Part shown: piece after piece, positions 24,237 through 35,628 of the stretch | How positions within the stretch are numbered: the stretch's first letter is position 1 | Layout: every line of letters begins with the position of its first letter | From: Cantharellus purpuraceus | Lineage: Eukaryota > Basidiomycota > Agaricomycetes > Cantharellales > Hydnaceae | NCBI GenBank assembly: GCA_025174535.1 | Contig: JALBUN010000048.1 | Span: 2,170,001 to 2,234,000, forward strand | Direction of reading: 5' to 3' | DNA length: 64,000 nucleotides | The notes under the pieces: model-generated | What the model saw: only the letters and a program-made list of their open reading frames with translations | Databases searched by the model: none | What the model was told of the DNA's origin: nothing | Program-made: the position numbers and the translations under genes

Positions 24237-27200
24237 ATGTCTTTCCTCGCCTACCTCCCCGGCGCAAAGATAGTTGCCAAATCGGCGGTGAGCCTGTTTC
24301 GTTTTCAGTGTCTACCGTGTGTGAATTCTCATAACCGATAGGGAAAGTCCCTCAACAAGCTTGAACAAACATCGGAGGCTCTCCACAATGCCTACATGCC
24401 CATCACAGTTAATGATGAGGATACAGCCTACGATGCCCCGCAAGCACGCGGCGGCAAAATAATCGAGCAGTTCAGAGAGCAGGTCAGTGTGTCGTTCAGC
24501 ATTGGTACGCTTTCTCATTGCAACTGTAGGTCAAGAAAGGTGTTCCACTGTCAATAAACGTCCAGACCATTGTATGTCTCTGAATGTTCGTTGCTCACTG
24601 TTCTTATTATAACTCATCTCCAGAGCGGTCTTGTGGACGCGCTGAAACACAGCAAAGCTCTGGATGACCGAAAGATGCTGGTCAGATCTGATTGACGCCC
24701 GTGAGCGAAGCATCAAATTAACCGTGCTCCACAGCTCGAGAACGCTCTTGTCTTCCTGTCTCGTCTTCCCAATGGAGGCCTTGCTCAAAAACTCCAGGAT
24801 GACGTCATTCAACTTCGTAAGTCTAAGCTACAATCAACCGGGTCCCTCACTTCATACTACTATAATAGTCTACTATGATTTGCCACACCCTCCCGCCACG
24901 CACATGGGCAAGTTTCAATGGCGTTCCGCAGATGGGTCTGGGAATAATGTCTCGATACCTGACATGGGGAAGGCGGGCACCCCTTATAGCCGCAGTGTGC
25001 AGGGTACCCATGCGCTTGTCGCCTCAGAAATGCCGGATCCCGAACTTGTCTACCAGTCACTACTCAAAAGAGACAAGGTGTGTATATGTAGATGTTGACT
25101 GGTGTCATTGTATACTGATATGGTGGTACATGAAGTTCGTTCCTCACCCCGGCGGACTCTCTAGTCTCATGTTTAGCTTCGCTACGCTTGTCATCCACAG
25201 GTATACATATGTTCACATAGTTAAATGCGCCTAACACGGTGTACGTTTTGCACAGTATCTTCCGAACATCCTTTACCAACTGGTCCATCAACGAAACATC
25301 TAGCTATATTGATCTAGCACCCTTATATGGAAATAATCAGGCCATGCAGGATGCTATTCGTAACAAGGAGGGCAGAGGATTACTTCATCCGGACACTTTT
25401 GCAGAGGACAGGCTGCTACTTCTTCCCCCGGCAACATCAGCCATTCTAGTCCTGTTTAATCGGAATCGTGAGTACTATGCATCACTCAAGTCCTAGGCTG
25501 ATTGTCATGTTCCCGGTAGACAACGTTCGTAAGATCCAACCGGTAACCAGTAAGATAGATGTCTTACCACGTCATACTTAGTATATCGCCAAGAAATTGT
25601 TCGAAATCAATGAACGAGGGTGGTACAAAGATCCTGCCACACTTGCGGACTCTGAGAAGCTTCGGGCTCAAGATGACGACATTTTCAATACTGCCCGACT
25701 AATCAACTGCATGTGGTTCGCACAGGTTGTATTCTCCGATTACTTCGCGACTATTCTAGGTCTGGTGCGCGATGGAAGCTCCTGGAATCTTAACCCCTTT
25801 GGCGTAAGTGCTGTGTTGTCATGTGCACTCGTATGGCCAACTCATTGTGTTGCAGCAAATCAGAAAATCGGATCACAGCATGGTGGAACGTGGGCAAGGC
25901 AACAGCGTCAGCATTGAAGTAAGCACCTTTTCATGCTCATGCCTAATACTGTAGGTCTTCATACTATACAGTTCAACTTATTGTATCGCTGGCACGCTAC
26001 CTTGTCGGAAGCCGACGAGCAATGGACGCAGAACACGTTCCAGAAGGTGTTCAATGGAGAACCATTCGACAAAATTTCACCGGATGACTTTGCCAAAGCC
26101 ATGCGTCAAGTCCAGGCCGCAGAAAACAAGGACCCAAGCACTTGGACCTTTGGCGAGTGAGTGATTCAGTGTATGCCAATCCCGGGTGTTCATGAGCGGA
26201 AAACCCTTATTAAACCCGCTTAGCATTGCACGTGAGGCCGAGGGGAATTTTAAGGATGAGGATTTGGCCAGGATACTGCAGAACTCGTGCGTGACTGCAC
26301 TTATTTTATCCTGCTTTGAAGACTGCTGACAACTTATGCGACGTTGTTGTAGAACATCCCGTCCGGCGTCGGCGTTCAAGGCTCGCGGGTCACCCCAGGT
26401 TTGCTACACTGGACTAACGCTCTTGCAATGCTTACGTGCTGATCATAGGCATTACGTATCATCGAGATCATGGGTATCAAACAGGCTCGTTCGTGGGGTG
26501 CCTGTTCTCTGAACGACTTCAGAAGGGTACGCCCCATTGGAATATTTGATATCTCAGATGCTGACCGCATGTACCGGGCGCTAGTTCCTACAATTAAAAC
26601 GTACGTTGTCAGTCGTCTGCTGACGTGTTGAAATTCCAACTTAATTTATGTTTGGCTAGCATATGCTGATTTCGAGGACTGGAACGTGGGTACTCTTCTT
26701 TAGTGGTCATTTCGTCTGCTTTCGATGACGCTTCCAACAGCCTGATCCCGAGATTGCGGAGACGGCGAGACGACTCTATGGAAACATCGAGAAGCTGGAG
26801 CTTTATGTGCGTACTTCCTGTCACTATAGATATCCTTGTTGACATTTTCCTGCAGCCAGGCTTGCAAGCCGAGGAACCCAAACCGGTGAGTACTTGCTTC
26901 GTTTGCGAGTAACATTTATCGACGATCTTGTTGCACAGGTTGTTCCTGGCGCGGGTCTTTGCCCTCCGTATACGGTTTCGCGTGCAATCTTGGCTGGTTT
27001 GTTCATACCAATCTCTGTCTCTACAAACCTAACTCTGCTCACCGTTCAGACGCTATCGCCCTTACTCGAGGCGACCGCTTCTATACGGCTGACCTGACTC
27101 CCTGGAATTTAACAGCATGGGGTTACCAGGACTGTCAGCGTGACACTACAAATGCCGGCTTCGGAAGTATGCTTGGGCGTTGTAAGTGGATTGCCATAAC

Positions 27201-29188
27201 TCTTTGGATCTAGTATCCTGACAGTGCTGTGGACTTCTTGTTGATAGTGCTGTTGCGAACGCTTCCCAATCACTATACCTACGACAATGTCTACACGTGG
27301 TTTGGACTAATGACACCCGAGGCTATGAAAAAAAACCTCACAAAGCTCCATATCGCCGAAAAGTACAACTTCACGAGACCAGATCGTACCGAGCATCCGC
27401 ACGTTGTTGAAAAATTTTCTACTGTCTCCTCGATACTCAAGGACCGCACTGGATTCAACGCGTCATATGTCGAGCGCGCTAAAGAGTTGATCCCGGGCCA
27501 TGGGTGAGCACGATTATGGATAAAGTCGTGCTTTTACTGACTTTCCATACTGGAAGATATCTACTCTCCCTGAACGACCCTACGAGGCACAAGGAGGACT
27601 GGGAACTCATTAATGCTGCCCTTGCAGGTGATGCTCAAGTTGTTGATAAAGCGACACAGTTCTACTTCCAGAAGACCAAGGGGTTGATTGAGGAGAGAAG
27701 TTACACCCTCTCCAACGTGCCCGGTCGGAGCATCGACATGGTGGTATGTCCAGAAAATCACAGGTTGCACCTATGTATACATAGCTGAGTATGGCGTGCA
27801 GGGGGAGGTTCTAAATCTCGTACCGATACACTTTGTGTCAACTGTACTTGTGCGTCATCAATTCTGTTACATACGATTGATGTTATTAAATGATTTGTTC
27901 ACAGGCTGGTTTTCCTCTCAAGACCAAGCAGCATCCCAACGGTACATACATGGAACGGGAACTTTTGCAAATGCTTCGCGACGTTTTCAGCTATATATTC
28001 TTAGGACCTGAACCTGAAAAGAGGGTGCATGCCAAAGAAATGGCAAAATCGCATGTTCAGGAGCTCTTAGGCCACATCAAGAGTCACTTGAAAGAGCTCA
28101 CACACAATGGGGTGCGGTCAATACTGTTTCTTTTCGTGTGACCTAGTCTGATTATCATTTTCGTGAAGGATATCCTCCATGCTCTCGTCCATTTGTTCCG
28201 GGGTTCTAGCAAGGAAGAGTCACTAGAGTTCCTCAAAAAGCTTTCTACCAACAAGCGGCCAAGGGACGAACTCGCTAACGATGTGTTGTCTGTCGTGCTT
28301 CTGGCCAGTGTGGAATTCTCCCAAGGTATACTTCGAGGCATTTACTTGTTGGAGGCACCGCCGACATATTTCTGTAGCGCTCATTAACGTGATCAACCTG
28401 TACCTCGAAGACGAGCATGCGGAGCACAGGAAGAGCATCATAGCACTCGCAGGGACTACAGGTGCAGCGGCTGATGCGCAGCTCCAGGGTTATGCCCGCG
28501 AAGCATTACGTCTGTTTCAGTGTTTGTTCAGTTAGCCACATCGCTGACTACCACACAGGATTGGATCCTTCTATCCGAGGAGCCTATCGTGAGCGCATGG
28601 CCATCGCTTTTCCCAAAAAGTGTCTAATATGTTCGCATCTAGGGTTCCCCCAGGGGGAGGTTGACGCTGATGGTGTGAAGATGAATAAGGGCAAACCCGT
28701 GTACTTGAGTTTTGCTAAGGCAAACGTCGACGTACGCGTTCGAGTGTCATAGGTCATACATTGATACTGATGTCGTATCCTAGCCCACCACGTTCACAAA
28801 ACCCACTCAAGTCGAACCTTCAAGGCCCGTTGAAGGGTACTTGTCGTTGCATAGCGTGGTCTTTGGGTCAGCTTCTCCTCATTATGCCCATTAGGCGGAA
28901 ATTAACGACTCACATGACAGAGTCCTCGGCGACCAGTTTGTTGAAAAGATCATTGCACAAGTCCTTAGGGCGGTATTTAGCTTGAAGAACCTGCGTCGTG
29001 GACCCGGCCCGTCGGGGTCCTTACAAAGGCAAGCGTCCCGCAGCCATGATCGGGAAACAGTTGATAACTCATCTTCATAAATTAGGGTTGTCAGCGTCAT
29101 CAATGGGACAACCAACTATCAATATCTTGACATCAACCGTGAGCTTTCACCTTGGGCGCAGTTAATGGTCCTGCAATATGACGTATGA
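24237..29188 (+). CDS. Ppo-type fatty-acid dioxygenase with a cysteine-less P450-like domain
   Basis: Ppo/linoleate diol synthases make oxylipins: an N-terminal heme peroxidase domain forms a fatty-acid hydroperoxide, and a C-terminal P450 domain usually isomerises it to a diol. The start exon is MSFLAYLPGAKIVAKSA. The dioxygenase half is intact: distal His in LVIHSIFRT (25,196-25,198), then SSYIDLAPLYGNN, and the YRWH motif with catalytic Tyr (25,984-25,986) and proximal His (25,993-25,995). The P450-like half (about 27,000-29,188) ends with a loop spliced as SLHSVVFGVLGDQFVEKI, where the family's Cys-x-Gly has Val for Cys. In the I-helix region ASVEFSQ also departs from the family's Asn-containing motif. 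A 54-nt intron (28,867-28,920) and a GC-AG intron (29,029-29,085) are needed; the last exon ends LMVLQYDV. The product is therefore probably a dioxygenase giving hydroperoxides, as in 10R-DOX/PpoC types; the exact position of oxidation is unknown. Confidence 0.93.
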
Positions 29189-30903
29189 AATGAATCGTCA
29201 TTATTTCTTGAGTATTTTGTAAATGATCAAAGTAGCAATTGAAACTTGTTTGATTCTTGTTAGTTCTTGCCTGTCTAGTTGACAGGTTTGCCCCCTTTCA
29301 TTTCTACCAGTATGGCTATCGTCCCTCACCATTCCAGGGAAATCGACCTTTCGGCACATGTACAAGGTTCGCATGGGAAGTTTTGATCAAAACCATAGGT
29401 AGGGATTTGCGAGAACGATTGCTAACCTCCCAGCGATAGGACCCACCCGATAATATGTAAAGCATTTGATCCCGTTCTCGAACTTGAGAATCGCGTCTGC
29501 GGCCAGGCCGTAGGTTAGTTGGATATGGCATGATGAGTTATCTCAACAGATGTCGTCGCATCCTCCAGTGGCCGCAGGAGGAGGTCAGATCAATGTAGAA
29601 ACACGAGACCAAAGCTCAACGTTGATAATCTAGAAGCAGAATGAATCGCAGTAACCCAGACACAAATAACAAAATACATCTATCAACCAGAGCTTGGGTG
29701 TCATTTCTTTTCACAGCCTTGCGGACAGCCTCGGCTTCATTTTCGTCGTGAATTACATGATTCTGGATCGATGTCTTGTCGAGCATCTACACGGCCGGCA
29801 AACTATAGTCCTTGCAGAGCAACATAAAGTTGTGGACAGTATATCTCAGAGGACCTAGAGGCTTCATGTACCGTCACTCTGACATTGACTCAATCCGGCC
29901 GCAGAAACCAAAAACCTTTGCTCATTATGATTCTAATGCTGAGCACGGCAGCGGTGCTGTGAACCTTCTGTGACAAACTGGAACTTGAAGATGATTTTGG
30001 TACTAACATGCTTTATGCTCATAGAATGCCGACTCAGAATGCTAAAATATACGGGCGGTCAGCAGGCCCTCTGCCCAGCCCCAGCAGCCTAGGGCTGCTA
30101 GATGCGCATTTACATCCGACAGCAGTGACACTGCTGTACAATGACAAGCCTTCCATCCGCCCATCATGGCACGTCATTATCGCTCTCGTCGCCCACGTAT
30201 ACGACATACGACACAAGGGCAACGCAGGACGGGGGCCTGACGATCCTAAGAGGGAAATCAGGAGGCAAAAGAGGCAGATTCGGGTCGTGATCAGACAAAC
30301 CCTAGCTGATCTCACCAAGTCGCAAGCATCGGGCGAGAGCTGATTAATCAATACAGTAGTCTGTCCTCGTCCAGATCTAAAACCTCAAGGCCAGTTGTAT
30401 GAATGGTCCTCACCACTCTCCCCATATGATAAAATTATGACTCCTCTTTTATATTATTCAACGTTGACCTTTCATCCGCATTCCATGTGAGTAGATGGTT
30501 TCTCCTCGAGTTGTCCTCTGGTCTGTCGGTCATCACATCAAGCGTCACCATTCAATTGACTCCGGCTCCAAAGGTGGTGGTGGCAGGAGACAACAAACGA
30601 AGAATGAAGGCTCACCTCGCGCAACTCATATGTGCTTCGCATCAAGCGTCTCTCCATGTATGGTGACGACATGCACCCTCTAGGGAAGCTTTGGTCAGCA
30701 GCTGCTCTGCATCCCACATATCGGCTAAGCCTGAGCTTAGTATGATTCAGGACACCCATCAAAGTCATTGACCATAGAAGAGTAGGCTGAGCAATACTTG
30801 AAGTATTCAACGTACAAACATGCTGTCATAGCACTGACGATGCAATCTCTAGCGGCTTCAAGTTGGAAGCACATTGAAAGAGGTTGTCAGACTGAATCAC
30901 GTT
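29189..30903. other. Intergenic between Ppo and M20 copy 1 (convergent)
   Basis: 1.7 kb without a supportable gene. A GC-rich block at 30,008-30,351 is open on both strands for more than 100 codons, but neither translation resembles a known family. It contains two short inverted repeats, listed separately. Confidence 0.45.
30083..30137. repeat. Two adjacent short inverted repeats
   Basis: AGCAGCC at 30,083-30,089 pairs with GGCTGCT at 30,093-30,099 (3-nt centre). ACAGCAGTG at 30,119-30,127 pairs perfectly with CACTGCTGT at 30,129-30,137 (1-nt centre). The second is effectively a palindrome rather than a stable RNA hairpin. Function unknown. Confidence 0.4.
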
Positions 30904-33013
30904 CTACATCCCCATTTCCTTCTTCTTTTCATCGAAAGAGTGTTTCACCTGGCGTGGACGTATGATCAGCTGGAATACGCACACATTGTGACATATGCAT
31001 TCACTTTCTCAGAGAAATCGTTGTCATTGATGACTCGGAACCCCGTGTGGGCCAGAGCCTTCATAATGACAAGGCTTACTTCATGTGCCTCTGGTGTGCC
31101 AGCTGACGCTGTGAAAGATGCCGTATGATTCCCGCCATTGGGCTCAGTTGGAATGGCTAAGATAAGCTACTTGTCAGTCTGTGAAAGCATGTCTAAAGCA
31201 CTTAAACTGGCCATATGAAGGGTGAATCGCGGGGACCGCTACGGCAATGCTATGTTTAATGTTCTGGATTCATGTCGGTGCGGAAAACTGACCATAGGTA
31301 ACATTTCCCTGAAGAGCATCAATCAGCAGGTTCTGTTCCATCCCTTCAGGAGCCACTTACAAAATCAGTGCTGCCTCCAATCGCCCCTTCTATAGTAGGG
31401 CTTACTTGAAAGTCATATTTCTCTGATAGAATATCCGAGAAATTTTGAGCTGCAGGAAATTGAACTACACGTGAAATATTAGCAATTAAGGCTGATATAC
31501 CTAGGATCGGGTTCTGAACAAGATCGTACAGCGCGCTCCCGAGCGTTATTGTGACCTTGGTGTCAGTAGCAAGGGCAGCAGCTCTAATATGGCCAACTTT
31601 CAGCAGTCTGGAGAGTCGGTGGGAGTAAAACACGTACTGAAAGCATTTAATAACCCTATCTTTCAAAACAGTTGCCTCTTTCCAAGTAGGTGCCCGCACA
31701 AACCATGTCATTTTGGCGTAATCCGGGATAACTGAGATCAGTTAGCAAAGAGCGGAAATATACAAACCAAATAGGTACTGTTAGCTGCCCAATCTCTGCC
31801 TTCCACTATTCCATGAACTCGGTGGCTAGGATGAATTTGCTGCCTCAAGACGGAAATGCTGGAATACGCAGAAAACGCAGCATCTAGTGCATTTCTCCCC
31901 TCCCACGGAGCAGCAGAAGCATGGGCACTTGGGGAGTATTTCTGAAACTCAGCTCTTGTCAGCCTTACAAAACAAAAACGTACGTGTGCCCAAAAAACTC
32001 CACTGTCATGTGCTGAAGCGCTCTGCATGGTCCTGTTCCAGCTGTTTGTGGTGCGCTAGATCCCGGGTGAGCCCTATACTTATATGTTAGAATCTGCACG
32101 TCTCCACCATTACTCAATTGTACATGATGCAGGCGTCCATTCCCTTGTATCCGCCGCGTTCAAGTAAAATGACCTTCCCGTCACCGGTTTCTTCCGCTTG
32201 AAGACAAACCCGGTTCGGCACATTAGATGTATTACCTATTTCCAGACTTACCAGGAGTTCCAAGCAATACAATCTCCCCAGCAACATCATGCTGTTGAAG
32301 AGCAGCCTTGATAGCAAGACTCACACCTACCCCAACTATGGCTATCTGAAAAACAAAATTCCGTCACTTGCAGCGCATGCAACTAAGAAAAGTCATACCA
32401 GATTGTGCCCACATGCATGGCCGATACCTGGCAGTGCATCCATTTCGGAATTAACACCGATGACACGCCCGCCGTTTCCGTGCGAAAATGTAGCTCTCCA
32501 AGCTGTATCAAGACCTAGGTAATGCGGGGTGACAGAAAAGCCGCGCGATGACATGAATTCAGTGAGAACATCGTGTGCATATCTAGGAGTTCAAGAATCA
32601 ACCAGGAAGCAGGCAACCACGGCTAGAGTTAGCGAACTTTTCCTCAAAAGCCAATTCCGGATGGTCTGTTGGGACATTAGACCTCAAAAGGGCGAATCAA
32701 TGGTGAACTCGCCATGTATTTTGAGACTGAGATCTCTGAGATCAGGACTGAGTTTGTTGGTCTCTTCATGAATGGTTTTCAAGACTTCTGGCCTAAAGAT
32801 ATCATGGGCACCGGAAGTCTTTTCATCGCTCCACCTTCCACCTTATCCAAACTTCGAGACTGAATGAACAGCACAGTACCTAACACTCACTCATGTCTGC
32901 CTGAACAGGGTGATCAGGACTGCCAGTTACATCGCAAGGATTCTCAGAAAACTGATACTTACGGACGTGGGATTATTATACGCTGCCCGGGGTGCTGATG
33001 ATGGGTTAGACAT
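30904..33013 (-). CDS. M20-family amidohydrolase/peptidase, copy 1
   Basis: M20 enzymes (PM20D2/amidohydrolase type) are zinc-dependent and hydrolyse amide or dipeptide bonds; the substrate here is unknown. Joined exons begin MSNPSSAPRAAYN and give [32 protein letters not shown], the metal-binding motif [28 protein letters not shown], the catalytic-Glu motif [43 protein letters not shown], and the C-terminal [18 protein letters not shown]. The end is [14 protein letters not shown]. About ten introns are needed, including a 46-nt one inside KIHG-DHPEL. The exon ending HPSY has GCCAGT where a GT donor is expected (31,206-31,211); a GC-AG intron would join it in frame to [11 protein letters not shown]. 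If that donor fails, the C-terminus is lost. A near copy lies inverted at 52,046-54,154. Confidence 0.82.
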
Positions 33014-33541
33014 GGAGGTCTTTATCGGAATCTTCCCAATCTCTCTCCGCTGTTACTTATTATGATGCATCTGGCTGAAATGGCTGGAATATATGTTCTT
33101 CGAATAAGCGGCTGTGCCCATCTATAAATAATCATTTAGCGACGCTTTGCGGTCTAGCACCGTCCCGGACTCCTCTCAGCTTCTAGGAGTAACAGGGAAA
33201 GCATGCACAACGAAATGGCTATAACGGAGGGCTTCGACCAAGCTCTCCTTCCTCCACTGTATTCACAGACATGGCTTATTGTGATAGTAACTAAATCTTA
33301 AGGCTCCGGGGTGAAGACTCGGACCAGAAGAGTAAGACTTATAATCCAAGGAGAGGGGTCAAGAGAACTGCGAGGGCGACAGGCGTGCCGGATTCGAGAA
33401 TCAAGAATTGCATGTCCGTATGAGAGATCCGTAACATTTGATAGTGCATTATCCTCCGAACGAGGAAAAACACGTGGCCCGGCACGCTGCCGACCTCCAC
33501 AATTAAATCCGAGGACAAAGAGACTATTGATCACCTTGTTA
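33014..33541. other. Spacer upstream of M20 copy 1
   Basis: This holds the promoter of M20 copy 1. An open minus-strand stretch (33,298-33,546) probably represents the degraded 3' half of the methyltransferase remnant described next, but the similarity is too weak to annotate. Confidence 0.4.
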
Positions 33542-34040
33542 GTCATCGATCATTGCGTTTATGGTGCCTAGATTGCAGATGGACCTCCACGCAATATCTT
33601 GTCAGAATTAAGACATACCGTTTTATCGATAACAACATCAAATGTCTCATGCTCAAATGTCAATGAGCGGACATCTCTGACCTTAGGGAAGGCGGTAAAA
33701 CACCGCGAAATATAAGACCTACATTACATGTCAGGCCTCTTTACCGCGTGCTTTGCACGCATATGTTCGATGAGCACAGATGAGAACTGATATCATCATA
33801 TGCGTTGAAGTTTCAGAAAGATACAAAGATGGACTCACGCCTACGTTTGTTATCTTTGTATATCCTGCTCCATACATCTGGTGTCTGAGGTCGATGGCGC
33901 TACACCCACGTTAACATTCAACTAACCTCCTCAGATAATGTCGAGTTTCCACATCCCAGCACGAGTATGCTGGACTCAGGCTTCACAAACTCGTGATCCG
34001 AGATTTGTGAATATGATTTAAACCAGTCGAATGATGCAGC
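33542..34040 (-). pseudogene. Remnant of a class I SAM methyltransferase (METTL13/EEF1A-lysine type)
   Basis: Read on the minus strand with introns removed, the pieces are SAASFDWFKSYS, then ILVLGCGNSTLSEE (SAM-binding motif I), MYGAGYTKITNV, SSVLIEHMRAKHAVKRPDM, DVRSLTFEHETFDVVIDK (motif with the usual FDVVIDKG) and GTINAMIDD, then an in-frame stop. The order and wording match the N-terminal half of the family, which methylates elongation factor 1A in relatives. The expected N-terminal YWNERY segment is absent or unrecognisable before FDWF, and the C-terminal half is stop-ridden. Exon-intron structure appears kept, so this is a decayed genomic copy rather than a processed one. A functional but oddly spliced gene cannot be fully excluded. 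Confidence 0.65.
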
Positions 34041-34631
34041 TGAGATACACGAGGATTTGGAACTCTTTGCCAAAAATGTTCAGGTCGGCATTTCAGCAGC
34101 CTTTCAAGATGTATGATCTGTACTAGCCATACGCTGTCGCAAATGCTTGAATCACTAGCAGAGGACCAAGAGCGGGAACAACAGCGACGTGAAGTAGCTC
34201 ACCATGTTCAGCAGTTTACGAAGTCTCTTGATCAGTAGGTTTTTGTCCCAAAGTTTCCAGGAGTTTGTCATCTCTGGTGGTCTATCAGGATGGAAAAAAG
34301 TATCGTGTAGCATTGTTGATTTCCAAGCGTGCCATCGACTCCATGGCACAATCAAACAGGCACGAACTACAAGTCCACCGTGGTGTCTGAAAAGACATTG
34401 GACGAGAAGTCAGGGTGGGTATTTTCGTTTCCATTGTCTCTTGCATGTTTCTGAAGTGCCACCAGGGATGCTCTGGTCAATGCAAGCAACAAAGCTTTGC
34501 ATCGAACTATTGGCTTAATGCAGGGCGAACTCGAACGTTTTGTGCTTTCCTCTCAACTATTATAAATGCGTTTCTGTTGATGTGTATGCCACAAATCGCT
34601 CACAGTTCGGCTAACCTACGCTCCACAACTG
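34041..34631. other. Gap between two gene remnants
   Basis: No gene is supportable. Both strands show short open stretches without recognisable motifs. It lies between the methyltransferase remnant and the U2AF65 remnant. Confidence 0.4.
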
Positions 34632-35404
<773 letters not shown>

Positions 35405-35628
35405 CTAAGCTCTGAACGTCAGGGTCATGTGCCTCCTCCAGAGAAGCCGAATATTGCTTTGTTCGACCCAGCTTTGTCAGCTCATACCTCGCGTTGAGCT
35501 GAATTGTTCCGTTACAATGTGTCACGTGCAGCGCGATGCTTCTGTGAGGCGTGACTGGGGCTGCCTCATTGTTCCAACGTTGACGTGACGTCTTGGACGT
35601 CGATGCCAGTGGTTCGACGAAGCATTCA

